Assembly (NCBI GenBank): GCA_021018995.1
Contig: CM037593.1
Coordinates: 44,653,810-44,717,809, forward strand
DNA from: Chloranthus sessilifolius
Taxonomy: Eukaryota > Streptophyta > Magnoliopsida > Chloranthales > Chloranthaceae
Reading direction: 5' to 3'
Length of the DNA: 64,000 nucleotides
Positions 1 to 10,210 of this stretch are shown here, in pieces (within the stretch, counting starts at the first letter, position 1; each line of letters starts with the position of its first letter). Under the pieces are notes generated by a model, which was given only the letters and a program-made list of their open reading frames with translations, searched no databases and was not told the origin of the DNA. The translations under genes were made by a program, and so were the position numbers.

Positions 1-309
1 TGCAATCTCGGCCCCCATAATGTGTTGTTTCATTGTTGGTGGAGGCTGATTTAACAATTTTTTGGTGGATGCCAATCCTTTTCCTTTATCCACTGGTGCA
101 CCCTCTTCAGGGGCGGACACAAGTTCTGTCGCAATCTCCATTCTCCCTTCAGGTAATTTTTTAAGGTTCACCCCAAAAGGCTTTGACTTCTTTTTAGGTG
201 GGGCTAACACAACAGCCTGTGTATTATGTTTGTGGGGTGGAGAATGGTCAGAAATATTACCTTCTTCTTCTTCGTCATCCCTTCACCTCATGGTTTTTGA
301 TCTTGGCAT
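1..309 (-). pseudogene. Start of an extra ORF of Athila-like element A1, cut by the window edge
   Basis: Reading leftwards from an ATG at 309-307, the protein starts MPRSKTM, then has an acidic run (DDEEEE), a His/Pro stretch and a Lys-rich segment (PPKKKSK), and stays open to the edge except for one TGA at codon 9. No catalytic motif is visible. It lies downstream of the A1 gag on the same strand, where Athila-lineage elements often carry an extra ORF; that placement is known for the lineage, and its function here is unknown. The upstream DNA has a plausible 5'UTR intron, which suggests its own spliced transcript. It could also be a captured host fragment. Confidence 0.4.
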
Positions 310-960
310 GATGCAATTTTCCTCCTGCAATAATACATAAAATCGATCAATAATCCAAAATATATATCGAATAAAAAATTCCTAAAGGAACCAACAGATT
401 AGAAGAGAGAATCAATACCTTGATTGTTTGTCTATGATCAAACCCTAATCTTAAAAATAGAAAATGAATCATCTATAGCATTTCAAAGGAGAAATGGCAA
501 GCACAAGGTAGGTATAATAAAGAAAATGGTTGGGTTAGGCACAGGAGATTTTGAAAAATGAAGGGAGAAGAGGAAGGAGTAGATACTGGAGAGTTCGAAA
601 ATGGGGCCAACGTCTCCTCTAGCGAATATGTAGGCCCTTTCTCAGTGGTACTCGGTGAATCGGTCATCATGCATATATGTAACCTAGAGTCGTTGATTTG
701 ACTCTCGCTTTTCAGCTTTCGCAAGATCGAACTCTCGTACAAGTCAAATCGTAATCACTACGATTTGTCTGTTGGACTTAGTTTTGCAAGAAGGATTACG
801 AGTGCTCGTAAATCCATACGATCACTCATAATAGAATAATATACATTAAAGAGTGTGTTACTATCGGTTGTGTTTAACTGTGATCGTAATGCACTTTCTC
901 AACCAAATCAGAACTTTACATATTTTTACAAAGTGTTGCTACGGATGAGTCGGTAGCTCG
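310..960 (-). other. Spacer between A1 gag and its extra ORF, with a putative 5'UTR intron
   Basis: No convincing protein is coded here. On the minus strand a GT at 418-417 and a T-rich tract ending in AG at 326-325 would define a 94-bp intron just before the ATG at 309. The right half (about 660-960) is weakly similar to H1 at 16740-17106, including the shared block ending in 'gagtcggtagctcgacgg', so both Athila-like copies keep the same spacer. No clear TATA box was found. Confidence 0.4.
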
Positions 961-2230
961 ACGGGTCCTTGAGGGTTTTAATTTTGATTAGTAGGGGCGG
1001 ATGCTTCCCCTATAAATACTTGTCCTCTTGGAATGCTAACTGTCTATGCTGGTAATTGACCACTTTCTCTCTTGGCCATATGAGAAGTTAGTTGATCAAT
1101 TTGGCCCCCAACTTCGTGATGGATTGGGTATGTGAATGAAGTGCTTGAGAGAATTGAGCAAACTGAGATAGATCTTTTGAATGCTAATGCGACTATTATT
1201 GTAAATCTCGAAGGATCTGGACAATCATGGCATCAGGTCCGTTGCTCTGTGGTCCATACTGTGGTTGTACAGTAGGCATTTGTGGTCTTTGATGGAAAAC
1301 TTGACCAGGGAGATATCATGGCTGCGTAGTTGATGGGGCTAGTTGTGCTTTGCTCGTGAAACCATAGTTGAATACTGGGTGGTTCCTCCATGACGGGTAT
1401 AATGGTGCAGTTGGGCACTCAGCTATGATATGAGTTAAGCTCTGGCAAAATGTATAGGCAACTGTAGGTCTTTCCTGAGTACTAGGCTTGGAAGTCAACA
1501 AGGTTGCGAGTTTCTGCTCCAGGACTTCTACCTTGGCACTGATGTCATTTTCCTTCTTTGCCTTGTAATTATTGACATCATAAAGACCCCCCCTAGCGAG
1601 AGGGGTGTGGCGAATCACATTTAGGTCAGATCTATGTAGGGCTTATTTCTGTTTTGAATTATCGACCAGTTTCTCAAACAAATTCCAGGACTGCTGGTCA
1701 TTTTGAGCCATGAAGGCTCCTCCACTCACAACATCAATCGTAGATTGGTTGGTCTCAGCCAACCCCTGATAGATGCTCTACGCGATAGAGCAATTTGGCA
1801 CATCATGATGAGGACATTTTCTCAATAAGTCTTTCATGCATCCCCAGCTCTCGTGAAATAATTCTTCGGGCAATTGCCTGGCGAATTTGATTGGTTTTAC
1901 CAATCGGGGAATACTCAGCTAAGAATTTAGCCTGCAGTCCATCCAAAGTGGTAATACTTCTAGCAGGCAATGCGATTAGTCATGCTTTCGCTTCATCCTT
2001 AAGAGAGAAGGGAAACAATCATAATTTAATGGCCTCACCATTAAGTGCCGACAGTTGTAACATAGTGCAAATTTCCATAAAATCCCTAAGGTGTTGATAG
2101 GGATCTTCTCGATCAAGCTCATGAAGCGTAGGTAAAGCTTGGAGCGTGTTAAGCTTGATCTCAAAGTTTTGACTAGCTGCCACCTATGGTAAAACAATAC
2201 AAGAGGGTGCGGTCAAGGTGACTGGGTATA
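961..2230 (-). pseudogene. gag: Athila-like gag (nucleocapsid polyprotein), decayed, element A1
   Basis: The minus strand reads as an Athila-type gag. Around 2107-2050 it gives EDPYQHLRDFMEIC, then LFPFSLKDEAKA and TLDGLQAKFL, the usual core of the plant retrotransposon gag domain. Further on (about 1590-1500) it has ARGGLYDVNNY followed by a heptad-like stretch (VEVLEQKLATLL), typical of the Athila gag C-terminal part. Gag would form the particle that packages element RNA. Several stops interrupt it, two where the family has Trp, and the frame shifts near 1650. No pol follows on the left: the gag runs into a spacer and an extra ORF, as in H1. The DNA between this gag and the primer site (2231-2605) is leader without an ORF. 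Confidence 0.8.
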
Positions 2231-2605
2231 ATGCTCATGAATAGGGTGGTCTTCGGCCATTACAAGAATTTCTCTTCGAAAGATCGGCAAGAAGCTAGGT
2301 TCCATAAGAGAGTCCTTTCTATTTCTGGATCACACTTAGAAAGTTCCGAATTCTTAGATCGAGTATGATGTATGCACCAGAAAGATATATTTTTGTATTT
2401 TTAATTTTATTTGATTTTTATTTTAGAAAGTAGGGAGAGAAGACAAATCTAAGCCTCTAGCTTCTATTGTCAGAATAAGTGTTGAAACTTTCGATCCACT
2501 GCTCTGAATAAACCTGAAAAAGATAAAGAAGTGATCAAAGAAAAATAAAAATAGAAAAGAAAAGAGATTTGAAAGACAAATATTATTTTAAAAAATTTTC
2601 TCGCT

Positions 2606-2623
2606 TCCCTGGCAACAGTGCCA
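2606..2623 (-). promoter_or_regulatory. Primer-binding site of A1 (tRNA-Asp type, mutated)
   Basis: On the minus strand this reads tggcactgttgccaggga, an imperfect match to the 3' end complement of plant tRNA-Asp that Athila elements use as primer. It lies a few bases inside the presumed LTR edge (TG...CA ending at 2632) and upstream of gag, which fixes the orientation of A1. Confidence 0.8.
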
Positions 2624-2631
2624 AAAACTTT

Positions 2632-2832
2632 TGACAGTTCTATGAGTATGCTTTGTCTTAACCTATTGAAAGCACACAATAGAAATTATAGCACTAGTAT
2701 AGGGTCGTTCCCACGAGGAAGGTTGAAACTCTTGAAAACTTTTATTTACCTTTAAAGAATAAAGAATGGGTTTTCAATTAAACTAAAGTGCAGGAAAATA
2801 AATCTAAATCCTCCAACTTTCAGATCCTGGTC
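2632..2832 (-). repeat. Right-hand fragment of the A1 5' LTR, interrupted by X1
   Basis: The 200 bp next to the primer site match the same part of the H1 LTR (33146 onward), including 'cgttcccacgagga' and the 'cacaatagaaattata' block, a conserved R/U5 feature of this LTR family. Similarity to an LTR stops abruptly at 2832, where the X1 terminus TGTTGG begins. The remaining LTR of A1 is not found in the window. Confidence 0.7.
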
Positions 2833-4200
2833 TGTTGGTATGCGCTTTTTCTAAGTCCCTTTCGGGTCCTTGAACAAGTGGCCCATTTCGGTCCACATGG
2901 ACTCTAGCAGAAGGCAATAGAATAATAAACTGAGGAATATTAAATACTGAAAAAGAAAAGACGAATTCTAAATGGTGAATACATGGGTTGATGCGATCGC
3001 AAGCTACAAATATTTATCGACGTTATAACTCGTCACTGATCATGCTCTGCAGGATGTGGGTTGACTCCTTTAATGAACATGGGTAGGCCAATTTTAGTAG
3101 CTACGGATTGCCTAAATTCTATCTAGCTTGGTTTCCTATTCCGACTAGATCTATTTAAGAAAAAGGGGGTGGTGGCCCGCTATGCTAAGGAGGATCAACC
3201 CAGTTCCCAAGTACCCTCCGCAAGATCCCTTGGGCAAATCGGCGAGGCTAAGGGTATTTTGAAAATAGGTTAGGGACCTAATTGGCTCTAGGGGAGAATC
3301 TCGACAAGGGTTTCCTAAGGGATGGATCTAAGGTTAAGGGGAGTTTGTTCCTTCAGTACTCCTTCGAGAGTCAAGGCTGGTGGGCCAACTCCACCAGCTT
3401 GACTATCCTGAGGCTTCTAGAGAAGAGCCTACACCCGATATGCAACTGAATCCCTTTCTTTGAAAACCTCAAAGAGAACCTCGAATTTTCAGAAAGAACA
3501 AGCTTGATAGAGGAGATTTGTGGAAGAAAATTGGTTGAAGAAAATTAGTGACTGGGGCTGTGGAATGGAGGTCCTTTTATAGGTATACGGATAATTATGC
3601 ATATAGAGCAATGTGCGCAATTTTCTAATTAAGCGCATGAATAGTAACATGCAATTCAATTGCGTGCATGGTCTCATGCGCGTAAGTTCCCGAAAGTCGG
3701 TCACCGACTAGGGGATGACCGGCTGACTGGCTCAGCCAGGTATCCTAGTTTCGTTGTGCTTGGAACCAATTATGCGCATGCTGCTATGCAAATAATTCAA
3801 TTATGCACATGGGCCTATGGGCATAATTGAAGATTTAGGGCGGTCTTGGGAATCCTAGTCAATCAATGCACGTAATCGGGACCTAGAGTGGTGCACGGGA
3901 AAGAGAAGTCTGGTCCAGCTTGGACCAATTGCGAGCATGTAGTTATGCATGCAATCGAATTGTGCGCATGGCTCCATGTGCGTAATTCGGGATCTTCCCA
4001 GGTCGGGTCGAGTCCGAGTCAGTGGGTTGAGGATTCAATCCATAACTCCCCCATACACTATTTATATGAGTCCTGAATGGTGGGTTTTAAGGGTTCTAAG
4101 ACTTAGAGAGGATTGGTTCCTTTTCGGAAGTCATGGGCAACGTTAAAGGTTTACTGAACAAGTTTGTATACTCTTAGAGGGTGAAAATGGGGTGTCTACA
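2833..4200 (-). repeat. X1 LTR (1.37 kb, ends TGTTGG...GTCTACA)
   Basis: In element orientation the LTR runs from TGTAGACACCCC at 4200 to ACCAACA at 2833. The same termini bound X2 and E3, although the E3 LTRs are about 1 kb longer. It contains a TATA box (3575-3581) and an upstream GCGC-AATT motif array. Confidence 0.8.
3575..3990 (-). promoter_or_regulatory. X1 LTR promoter: TATA box and upstream GCGC-AATT array
   Basis: TATAAAA lies at 3581-3575 on the minus strand. Upstream (3596-3990) are many degenerate copies of a GCGC(A/G)(T/C)AATT-like motif in both orientations, for example around 3613-3622, 3650-3665, 3765-3790 and 3955-3985. The same arrangement recurs in X2, both E3 LTRs and next to the antisense gene in E3. 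That it is a promoter is inferred from the TATA box and LTR position. Confidence 0.6.
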
Positions 4201-4260
4201 AATTCCCCTCTTCGGCGTGTCCTTGTGGAGCAAGGATGCGCCGAAGAAGTAGACACCCCA
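4189..4260 (-). other. Long hairpin across the X1 polypurine tract and LTR edge
   Basis: The LTR terminus 'ggggtgtctaca' (to 4200) is mirrored by 'gtagacacccca' at 4249-4260, and a second stem pairs 'cttcggcg' with 'cgccgaag' inside it. The polypurine tract (cgaagagggg in element sense) lies in the stem. The same fold exists in X2 and E3. Confidence 0.65.
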
Positions 4261-5470
4261 TTTCAAGGTGCCTTCTCATTTCTTTGAAAAATCACAAGTG
4301 TGTGAACCGGGAAGCTGACATGAAATGCTTGGCTCTCTTATCTATCGGCATAAGCTAAACAAAGGATATTCGCTGGCCAGTTGGTAGCAGCCGAGAGGTG
4401 TATCCACACCCGTGGGTGCATATCACATCCCATCACATGTCGAGACCTGTTGCATATCGCAGTCAAACGAAGGAAAATTGACACAAGAGAGGTACTGGTA
4501 GTGTCATATGAATATCATGAGAAACAAGGTCAAGTGACCAGATAATATGATATAATATAATGGCGAAGGCTTTCACAAATCATGTCAGGTTGGGCACATC
4601 ATGCTCACACCAACGACGCGTCAGGGGTCCCTTTCCAGTGGACATTTAAGATTCCTTAAAGTTGGGTATACTCAGTGTTCGATTTCCCAGGGGAAAGAAT
4701 AAATTGGAGGATGAGAGATAGAATTTTGATAGATAGGGTTTTAAAAATTTAGGTTTTTAACTTAAGATCAATTCAGTAAAACTTCGAAAAACGTGGCTCT
4801 TGAAACGTCGTTGACCATATCCATTAGTACAAGATTTGGGGAACCGACCTTTGTTTGGTTGTCAAGAGAGCGCTTGATATGTTGGGTACACCTTCTAACC
4901 TTCTTGCGAACACTGATGATTGTCTCTTATGGGAGGACTATAGTAGTTCGTGGATTAGGAGAGTTGGGTTTTAAAAATGTTTGACTTAATATTAGAATAA
5001 TTACATTTGTACATAATATCAAGTGAGGAGGTGTGATGCTTACCTGATTTATCATCGGCGAAAGGCCCTTATGTTTCTTGTGATGGGACGTGATGATTGT
5101 GCAATGGGGCGTTTAGGGAGGTTCGAGTTGGCTTTTTGCGATGGGACCATGGTTGAGCCTCCCCTCTGATTGCGTGTTGTGGTGGATGGCGACTGGACCT
5201 GGTGGTTATGTGATGGGACATTTTGTGTCTGTTTGGTAACAGGATCGTGTTGCTACGTGACTTTTGATGTTACAATGAGACAGCAGGTTCGGTTGGTTTA
5301 GTTCAGGAGTTGGGTGGTGGTGATTATGTGTGCATTTTGTCGTGATGGGCTGTGTTATGGGCCGTGTTATCATGTGTCCTTATGGGTGTGTGATGGGATA
5401 GGAATGTGTTCCTTTCTGGTTGGTATGTGAGGTCACACGGTGGGACAAGAATGTCTGGAGGGAGACAATT
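4201..5470 (-). other. X1 3' internal spacer with GATGGGAC minirepeats
   Basis: This stretch has no protein I recognise. 4260-4680 matches X2 and the E3 region 60040-60500 in reverse; 4740-5000 matches E3 59200-59450 in reverse. From 5080 to 5400 there are scattered copies of a GTGATGGGAC-like decamer, also seen in E3 at 58680-59150 as GTCCCATCGC. Similarity to E3 fades near 5470. Confidence 0.55.
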
Positions 5471-5781
5471 GTTGGGAGGGTTCTACTTATTCTGGGAGCA
5501 ATGTGAAATCACACAACCATCCACATGATCCACGTTGATTGACTTTGTCGGCTCTTGGACTGCTGCGTTCTTTGTTAAATCTTTCCACATGAACTCAAAG
5601 CCTTCTTATTGGTGTTTATGCATCGTCTCTTTGATATCAGGGACGATTTCCCATACCGTTCCTTTGTTAAGAATCTTTGTCCCTTGAGTATCATTACTAT
5701 TGTCTTCAAAGTTAGGTCCATCCACTATTGAGAAGCAGTCCCCTTCGATGGTAGGGGGTTTGGTGTCCGATTTTTTGGATG
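5471..5781. other. Unassigned stretch between X1 and Z
   Basis: The minus strand stays open from about 5780 to 5606 with an acidic sequence (EGDCFSIVDGPNFED) and continues with short interruptions to about 5490. It resembles an acidic linker of a gypsy polyprotein in composition only; no domain is recognisable. It may be another piece of the X1 host or an older element. Confidence 0.25.
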
Positions 5782-5959
5782 TGTAGATACCCAAATTTGG
5801 CCCAAGGCTCGATCGACCCGTACTTTGAGAAAGGCGTACACCCGAGCTTCCAAAAGCACCTCTCAAACTCTTAGAACTTAATCTAAACCTTTATAACCAT
5901 TCCTAAACCCTTAGGAATCAACTCTAACCTTTCCAAACCCTTAGAAAGTAAAATCAAAC

Positions 5960-6385
5960 CCCATAGAGCCAATTTTGAACCAATCAAAATAGCTGATGAA
6001 AAGAGGAGTGCCAAAGTTTGCATAGACAATTTCCTAACATAAGACCTATATCATTGGAAAGTAGAGGCTCCTAGTTTTCCAAAGAGCTAAGAATCGCCTA
6101 ATTCGGAGTTGTACATAAAAAGTTATGGCGAAATAAAAATCGCAGATTTGTGCAGGAAATTACAAAACTGAACCCATAGAACCCGTTTCGATCCAACCAA
6201 AATAGCTGATGAAAAGAAGAGTGCCGAAGTTTTCATAGAAAATTGTCAAATCTAAGGCCTATATCTTTAAAAAGTAGAGGTTTCCAGCTTTCTAATGAGC
6301 CAAGAATCGCCTAATTCGAAGTTGTACATCAAAAGTCATGGCGAAATGAAGATCACGAATTTATGCAGGAAATTGCAAAACCGGG
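5960..6385 (+). repeat. Tandem duplication (about 213 bp x 2) inside the Z LTR
   Basis: Unit 1 (5960-6172) and unit 2 (6173-6385) share the blocks 'aaaatagctgatgaaaag', 'aagaatcgcctaattcg', 'gttgtacat' and 'tgcaggaaatt' in the same order and spacing, with scattered substitutions. Confidence 0.85.
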
Positions 6386-7146
6386 CCAGGCCACTGCGGG
6401 TCTTCAACTTTCAATAGTTTTGGCCTGATTTTCCTTAAAAAAATGGCCAAAATTGACATTAGGGGTTTGACTTATGGATCATCTCAATGTCTGGGGTGTG
6501 TTTATTTAGGACCCTAGTTATCATCCTTTTGCCATTCAAGTCACCACCCTATCATCTACCATTAAACCCAAATCCCTCTTCTCCAAGCTCTAGAAAATCC
6601 CAAAAACCTTAGATTGTCCATTACTTAATTTCTAAACCCACTAGTGACTTAACCCTTCACTAATCACCTCAACCTCTATGAATAGAGAACCACCTCCCTT
6701 GCTTAAGGGCTTGAAAATTTTTTGAAAGAGAGAAAAACCTAGAGTGCTCCCTCTCCATTTTCAAACACAATTCCTCCATACAAATTCCATATTTGAGTTT
6801 TGTTTTTTAGATCCCATCTTCTATCATCACACCTTGAGAGTTAGCTAGAACTACCTTTTAACCTTCCTCTCCTACCGTCTAGCTCCCTAGCTATGGAGGT
6901 TCAAACTCATTCCTCAACTCATTTGCTATCGGAAGTTCACAGGAAGCGCATCAATGTGAAGGTCCACAACGGTACTACAAGGGCCTGAGAGCTCAGGCTC
7001 TCCCCTCTACTCTATCTTCTTTGCTTTTCCTTTATCCTAGAATTGTGCCATTACGTTGCCCAAATTTTAGTAGGCGGGGAGGGCTCAATAGGATCTATGT
7101 GCCTTCGGGCAAGAGGTAGTGCCGCCCATTTTGTTTCTCCTTTTTC

Positions 7147-7190
7147 TATATATATAATTATATAATTATATATATATATATATATATATA
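7147..7190. repeat. TA-rich microsatellite in the Z LTR
   Basis: An almost pure (TA)n tract of about 44 bp, lying upstream of the presumed R/U5 part of the LTR. Confidence 0.95.
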
Positions 7191-7445
7191 ACAACCAACA
7201 CATAGTCCCGACCATAGTAGAACTGCTTACGAGCAGTTGATCGGGTGCCTAACACCTTCCCGATTGATAATAGAAGCCCCTACCTAAGAGCCTTTGGCAA
7301 AGACCGGTAAATCAGAGTCATATTTTTGCATTTTGGTGCTTGTATATTGATTTTGAGATATCTTCGGTCACTAAAACCTTTGGGTGGTGACTCCATCATT
7401 GAGCGCATCGTAGCGACAGATTGGGAAAATCCACGATTGCATAGA

Positions 7446-7463
7446 TAACGACTCCACTGGGGA
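7446..7463 (+). promoter_or_regulatory. Primer-binding site of Z (tRNA-Arg type)
   Basis: The sequence taacgactccactgggga differs from the usual Tat site by two bases at its 5' end. It follows the LTR end ATTGCA by a few bases. In this lineage the site anneals the 3' end of tRNA-Arg to start minus-strand DNA synthesis. Confidence 0.8.
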
Positions 7464-7590
7464 TAACTTGTAGAGCTTCTCCTTAAAGTTTTGGCCTTTC
7501 TTTTACATATTTGCTTTGTTTTCCTTTCTTTTGTTTACTAATTTTTCATTTTTTTTGCGTACTTATCCGTACGATTCTGCACATTTTATA

Positions 7591-7793
7591 CTTACCCCTA
7601 CGATTCGGTCATTTACAAGCCTTAGCTGATTGGCGGGCCTACTTGTGTAATTTTTTACTTACCCCTACAATTTCGTCATGTACAAGCCTTAGTCGATTGG
7701 CGGACCTACTTGAGCAAGTTTTTTACTTACCCCTATGATTTTGTCATTTACCGCCTTAGCCGATTGGCGAGCCGGACCTACTTGATGCAATTT
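7591..7793 (+). repeat. 67-bp tandem repeat, three units, in the Z leader
   Basis: Units begin at 7591, 7658 and 7726, each with 'cttacccctacgatt', 'gtcat', 'gccttag' and 'gattggcg..cctacttg'. A partial unit precedes at 7562. Confidence 0.85.
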
Positions 7794-8326
7794 ACTTTTC
7801 TCGCCTAGTCGCTTGACTGACCCTATAATTTTTCTTATTCCTTACCTTATATCATCAGTGGATGCCGGCCCGTAGAGACCGCACGGGATTCTCATCGCCC
7901 ATTTTTGAACTTAAGTAAACTCCCTTAAAACTGAACATAACATTGAACCAATAAGGGACTTAATTCATTTTTGCGTGAGCAGATTTTAAAGGGGGGCAAT
8001 AGGCAGCGATATAATTGTCTCGATTCCCAGTAGAGCAGCAGCCCTAGTGGTGATGGTCTTGAAAAAGATCACCCCATCCAGTATCTGAGAAGGCGCTTGT
8101 GCCAGAGGTATATTGGGTGGGTGACTGAGCATAAGAAAAAGCCTTAAAACCCTTGAGGAAGCATGTAAGTCATCCCGAAATGGCCTTGTATCTCTAGGTA
8201 CGGTGATGAGGGACCCAAAATAACAAAGAGAAACAGTCCCCAGAATCACTGCTTCCAAAAAACTCAAAAAAAATAGACTAGCTCGGGTTTGCTGCTACTG
8301 TCCAAAATATATACATATATACTTTT

Positions 8327-8499
8327 TAGCCTAGCGTGTATAATATACATGCTAAGCCAAAAATCCCTAGATTTAGCCTTGTGTATATAATATACACACT
8401 AAACCAAAATTCCAGAGTTTTTAGCCTAACGTGTATAATATACACGTTAAACCAAATCTCTAGAATTTTAGCCTAGCGTATATAATATATATGCTAGCC
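8327..8499. repeat. Array of four palindromes, 47-48 bp apart, in the Z leader
   Basis: Palindromes start at 8327, 8374, 8422 and 8469. Each has the form TAGCCTAGCGTGTATA followed by its inverted copy (TATACACGCTAAACC), the third being nearly perfect. Spacers of 15-20 bp contain 'ctagaattt'-like sequence. Units differ mainly by paired changes in the stem. In RNA each would fold as a hairpin. Confidence 0.9.
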
Positions 8500-9158
8500 T
8501 ATATTTGGCTGAGTAGCCCGAATTTGGGGCTTTTTTCACCATTCCTAAGCCCCCCGCTTAGCGTTTTTAATATCCTCGATAAATCTCACACCATTGACAC
8601 CCAAAATGTCTTCGTCGGTCAAGAGAGATCGCCCTCTTATTGACTCTTTTGAGAGATCGGGTCATCGCGTGAATTTTTGTGCCCTTACATGGATCAAAGG
8701 TCTTCCTTTGATTCTTCCAAGGTGTATCGGAATCCCGCCGTGGGAGGCATTATGGGTGTAAATACTGCCTAAAAAGAGAGTTTCAAGGCCCCGAAAAAAA
8801 CATCATTTTTATCCAAGGGAGAGGAAACTTGTATTTGTCATATACAAAATAAAAAAATAAAGAAAAATCCAAAAAATAGTAAAAAAATTTAAGAAAAATC
8901 ATAAAATCCAAAAAAGGAGAGCTTGTGGTGCCAAAACAATGACATTACCTTATCCTCCATCATCCCGTAGGGGAAGGAGAAGACAGATTTTTTGTCTTCA
9001 CCCGAGGAACCCGTATCCAACCCGCCAACAAACTATGTCTTGGGCAGTTGATCCCACCTATGCCGACCCAAATTCATCCCCACTATAATCCCCAACACAT
9101 TCCCATTTAGAGGATATACCCATATCTGTTTCCCTCACCCAATCCCGATTCAACGTTA

Positions 9159-10210
9159 TTGGACGCTACGGTGCACCCATTTTCCCATCCCTCATGTCAA
9201 CTCAAAATCCACCACATTTTTCACCCTATTTTTCCTCCACATTTGCCCAAAATACACCCTCCTCTCCTTCTCCAAATATGCCCCATTTTCCCTCCCACCT
9301 CAAATACACCTAATTCACCACATCCTCCCAATCCAAATTCACCATATTTTCCCAACCCAAATTCACCACACTTTCTCGCTCCAAATACACCTCATTTTTC
9401 CTCCACCACCACCCAAGGTTTATCCCATTTTCCTTCCACCTCCAACATACTCAATTTTCCCACATCAACCCAAGATTTGTCCCATCTTCCATTCACCTCC
9501 AACATACCCAATTTTCCCACATCAACCCAAATTTATCTCATTTTCCTTCCCCCTCCAACATACCCAATTTTTCCACATCAACCCAAAATTTACCCCATTC
9601 CCCTTCCACACCCAACACACTCAATTTCCCCACATCTACCCAAAATCCAACTCAATTCTTCACATTCACCCAAAATACACCCGATTCTCTCTCATTTATC
9701 CAAACCATGCCCAATTTTTTCACATCCACATCAAACCCAAATCCATTACATTTCCCCCCATCTACCCAGGTCCGGTCCAATTTTCCCCACACATCTACTC
9801 AGGTCATGCCCAATTTTCCCACTTTCACCCAACATATATCCACTTCTCGATCCACATCCATCCCCTCAACTGATCTCATGGCCATGATGGAAGACATGGT
9901 TAGGGCTTACACGGCTTGAAAGGCTTCCCAAAGCCTTCCTCATTCATCCCAAATTCCTAATCCATCACAAACCCTCCAAAATCTCCACACCTCCTTCATC
10001 CAAAATGTCAATCCCAACCAACCATCCATAATCCATACCACCCAAAACACCCCACAATAACTATGGGGCCATTCAAGTGGGCCTCAAAGGCCTAATACCG
10101 AATCCCAAGCCCATGCCCATTCAAACTCAAGGGCCACATTTCCAAACCCTCAACAAATCTCCCAATTTCCTACATACCCCTATATCCAAGAAGCCCCCAT
10201 TCCCCCTTAA
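9159..10210 (+). pseudogene. Pro/His/Thr-rich repetitive region before Z gag
   Basis: One frame from 9159 stays open for 242 codons of almost only Pro, His, Ser, Thr, Asn, Phe and Ile, built on degenerate repeats of about 57 bp ('ccaacataccaattttcccacatc'-like, written with interruptions at 9440-9640). This is probably the low-complexity N-terminal spacer of the Z gag, or an untranslated repeat kept open by its composition. It is not in the same frame as the gag core at 10211, so at least one frameshift separates them. No start can be defended. Confidence 0.45.

Larger units (their letters stand above)
2833..5470 (-). mobile_element. X1: 3' end of a minus-strand Tat-like LTR retrotransposon
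   Basis: X1 consists of one LTR (2833-4200) plus about 1.3 kb of 3' internal DNA to its right. It matches, in reverse, the end of E3 (about 58.8-60.5 kb plus the start of its LTR) and matches X2 at 13963-15912. No gag or pol is present, so it is a truncated copy whose other end is missing. It sits inside the A1 LTR. Confidence 0.75.
5782..7441 (+). repeat. Z 5' LTR (1.66 kb)
   Basis: It starts TGTAGATACCCAAATTTGG and ends ATTGCA five bases before the primer site. Near its 3' end it carries 'ggtgcctaacaccttccc' (7235-7254), a motif common in Tat-type LTRs, and a TA microsatellite. A 213-bp segment is duplicated inside it. No partner LTR exists in the window, so no target-site duplication can be checked. 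Confidence 0.75.
7464..9158 (+). other. Z leader between primer site and gag
   Basis: This 1.7-kb leader holds no recognisable protein. It contains two repeat arrays described separately (7591-7793 and 8327-8499). From 8860 to 8920 it is A-rich. A reverse ORF at 7986-8267 has no family features. Confidence 0.6.

Noticed and set aside
7147-7190. TA-rich tract as a replication origin or scaffold site
   Set aside because: A plain dinucleotide microsatellite inside an LTR explains it.
8327-8499. Regularly spaced palindromes resembling a CRISPR array
   Set aside because: The window is plant nuclear DNA; the spacers are themselves repetitive and the units sit in a retrotransposon leader.
9159-9887. 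A 242-codon ORF as a host proline-rich cell-wall protein
   Set aside because: No signal peptide, no start context, and it lies between the Z primer site and gag; it is repeat-derived.
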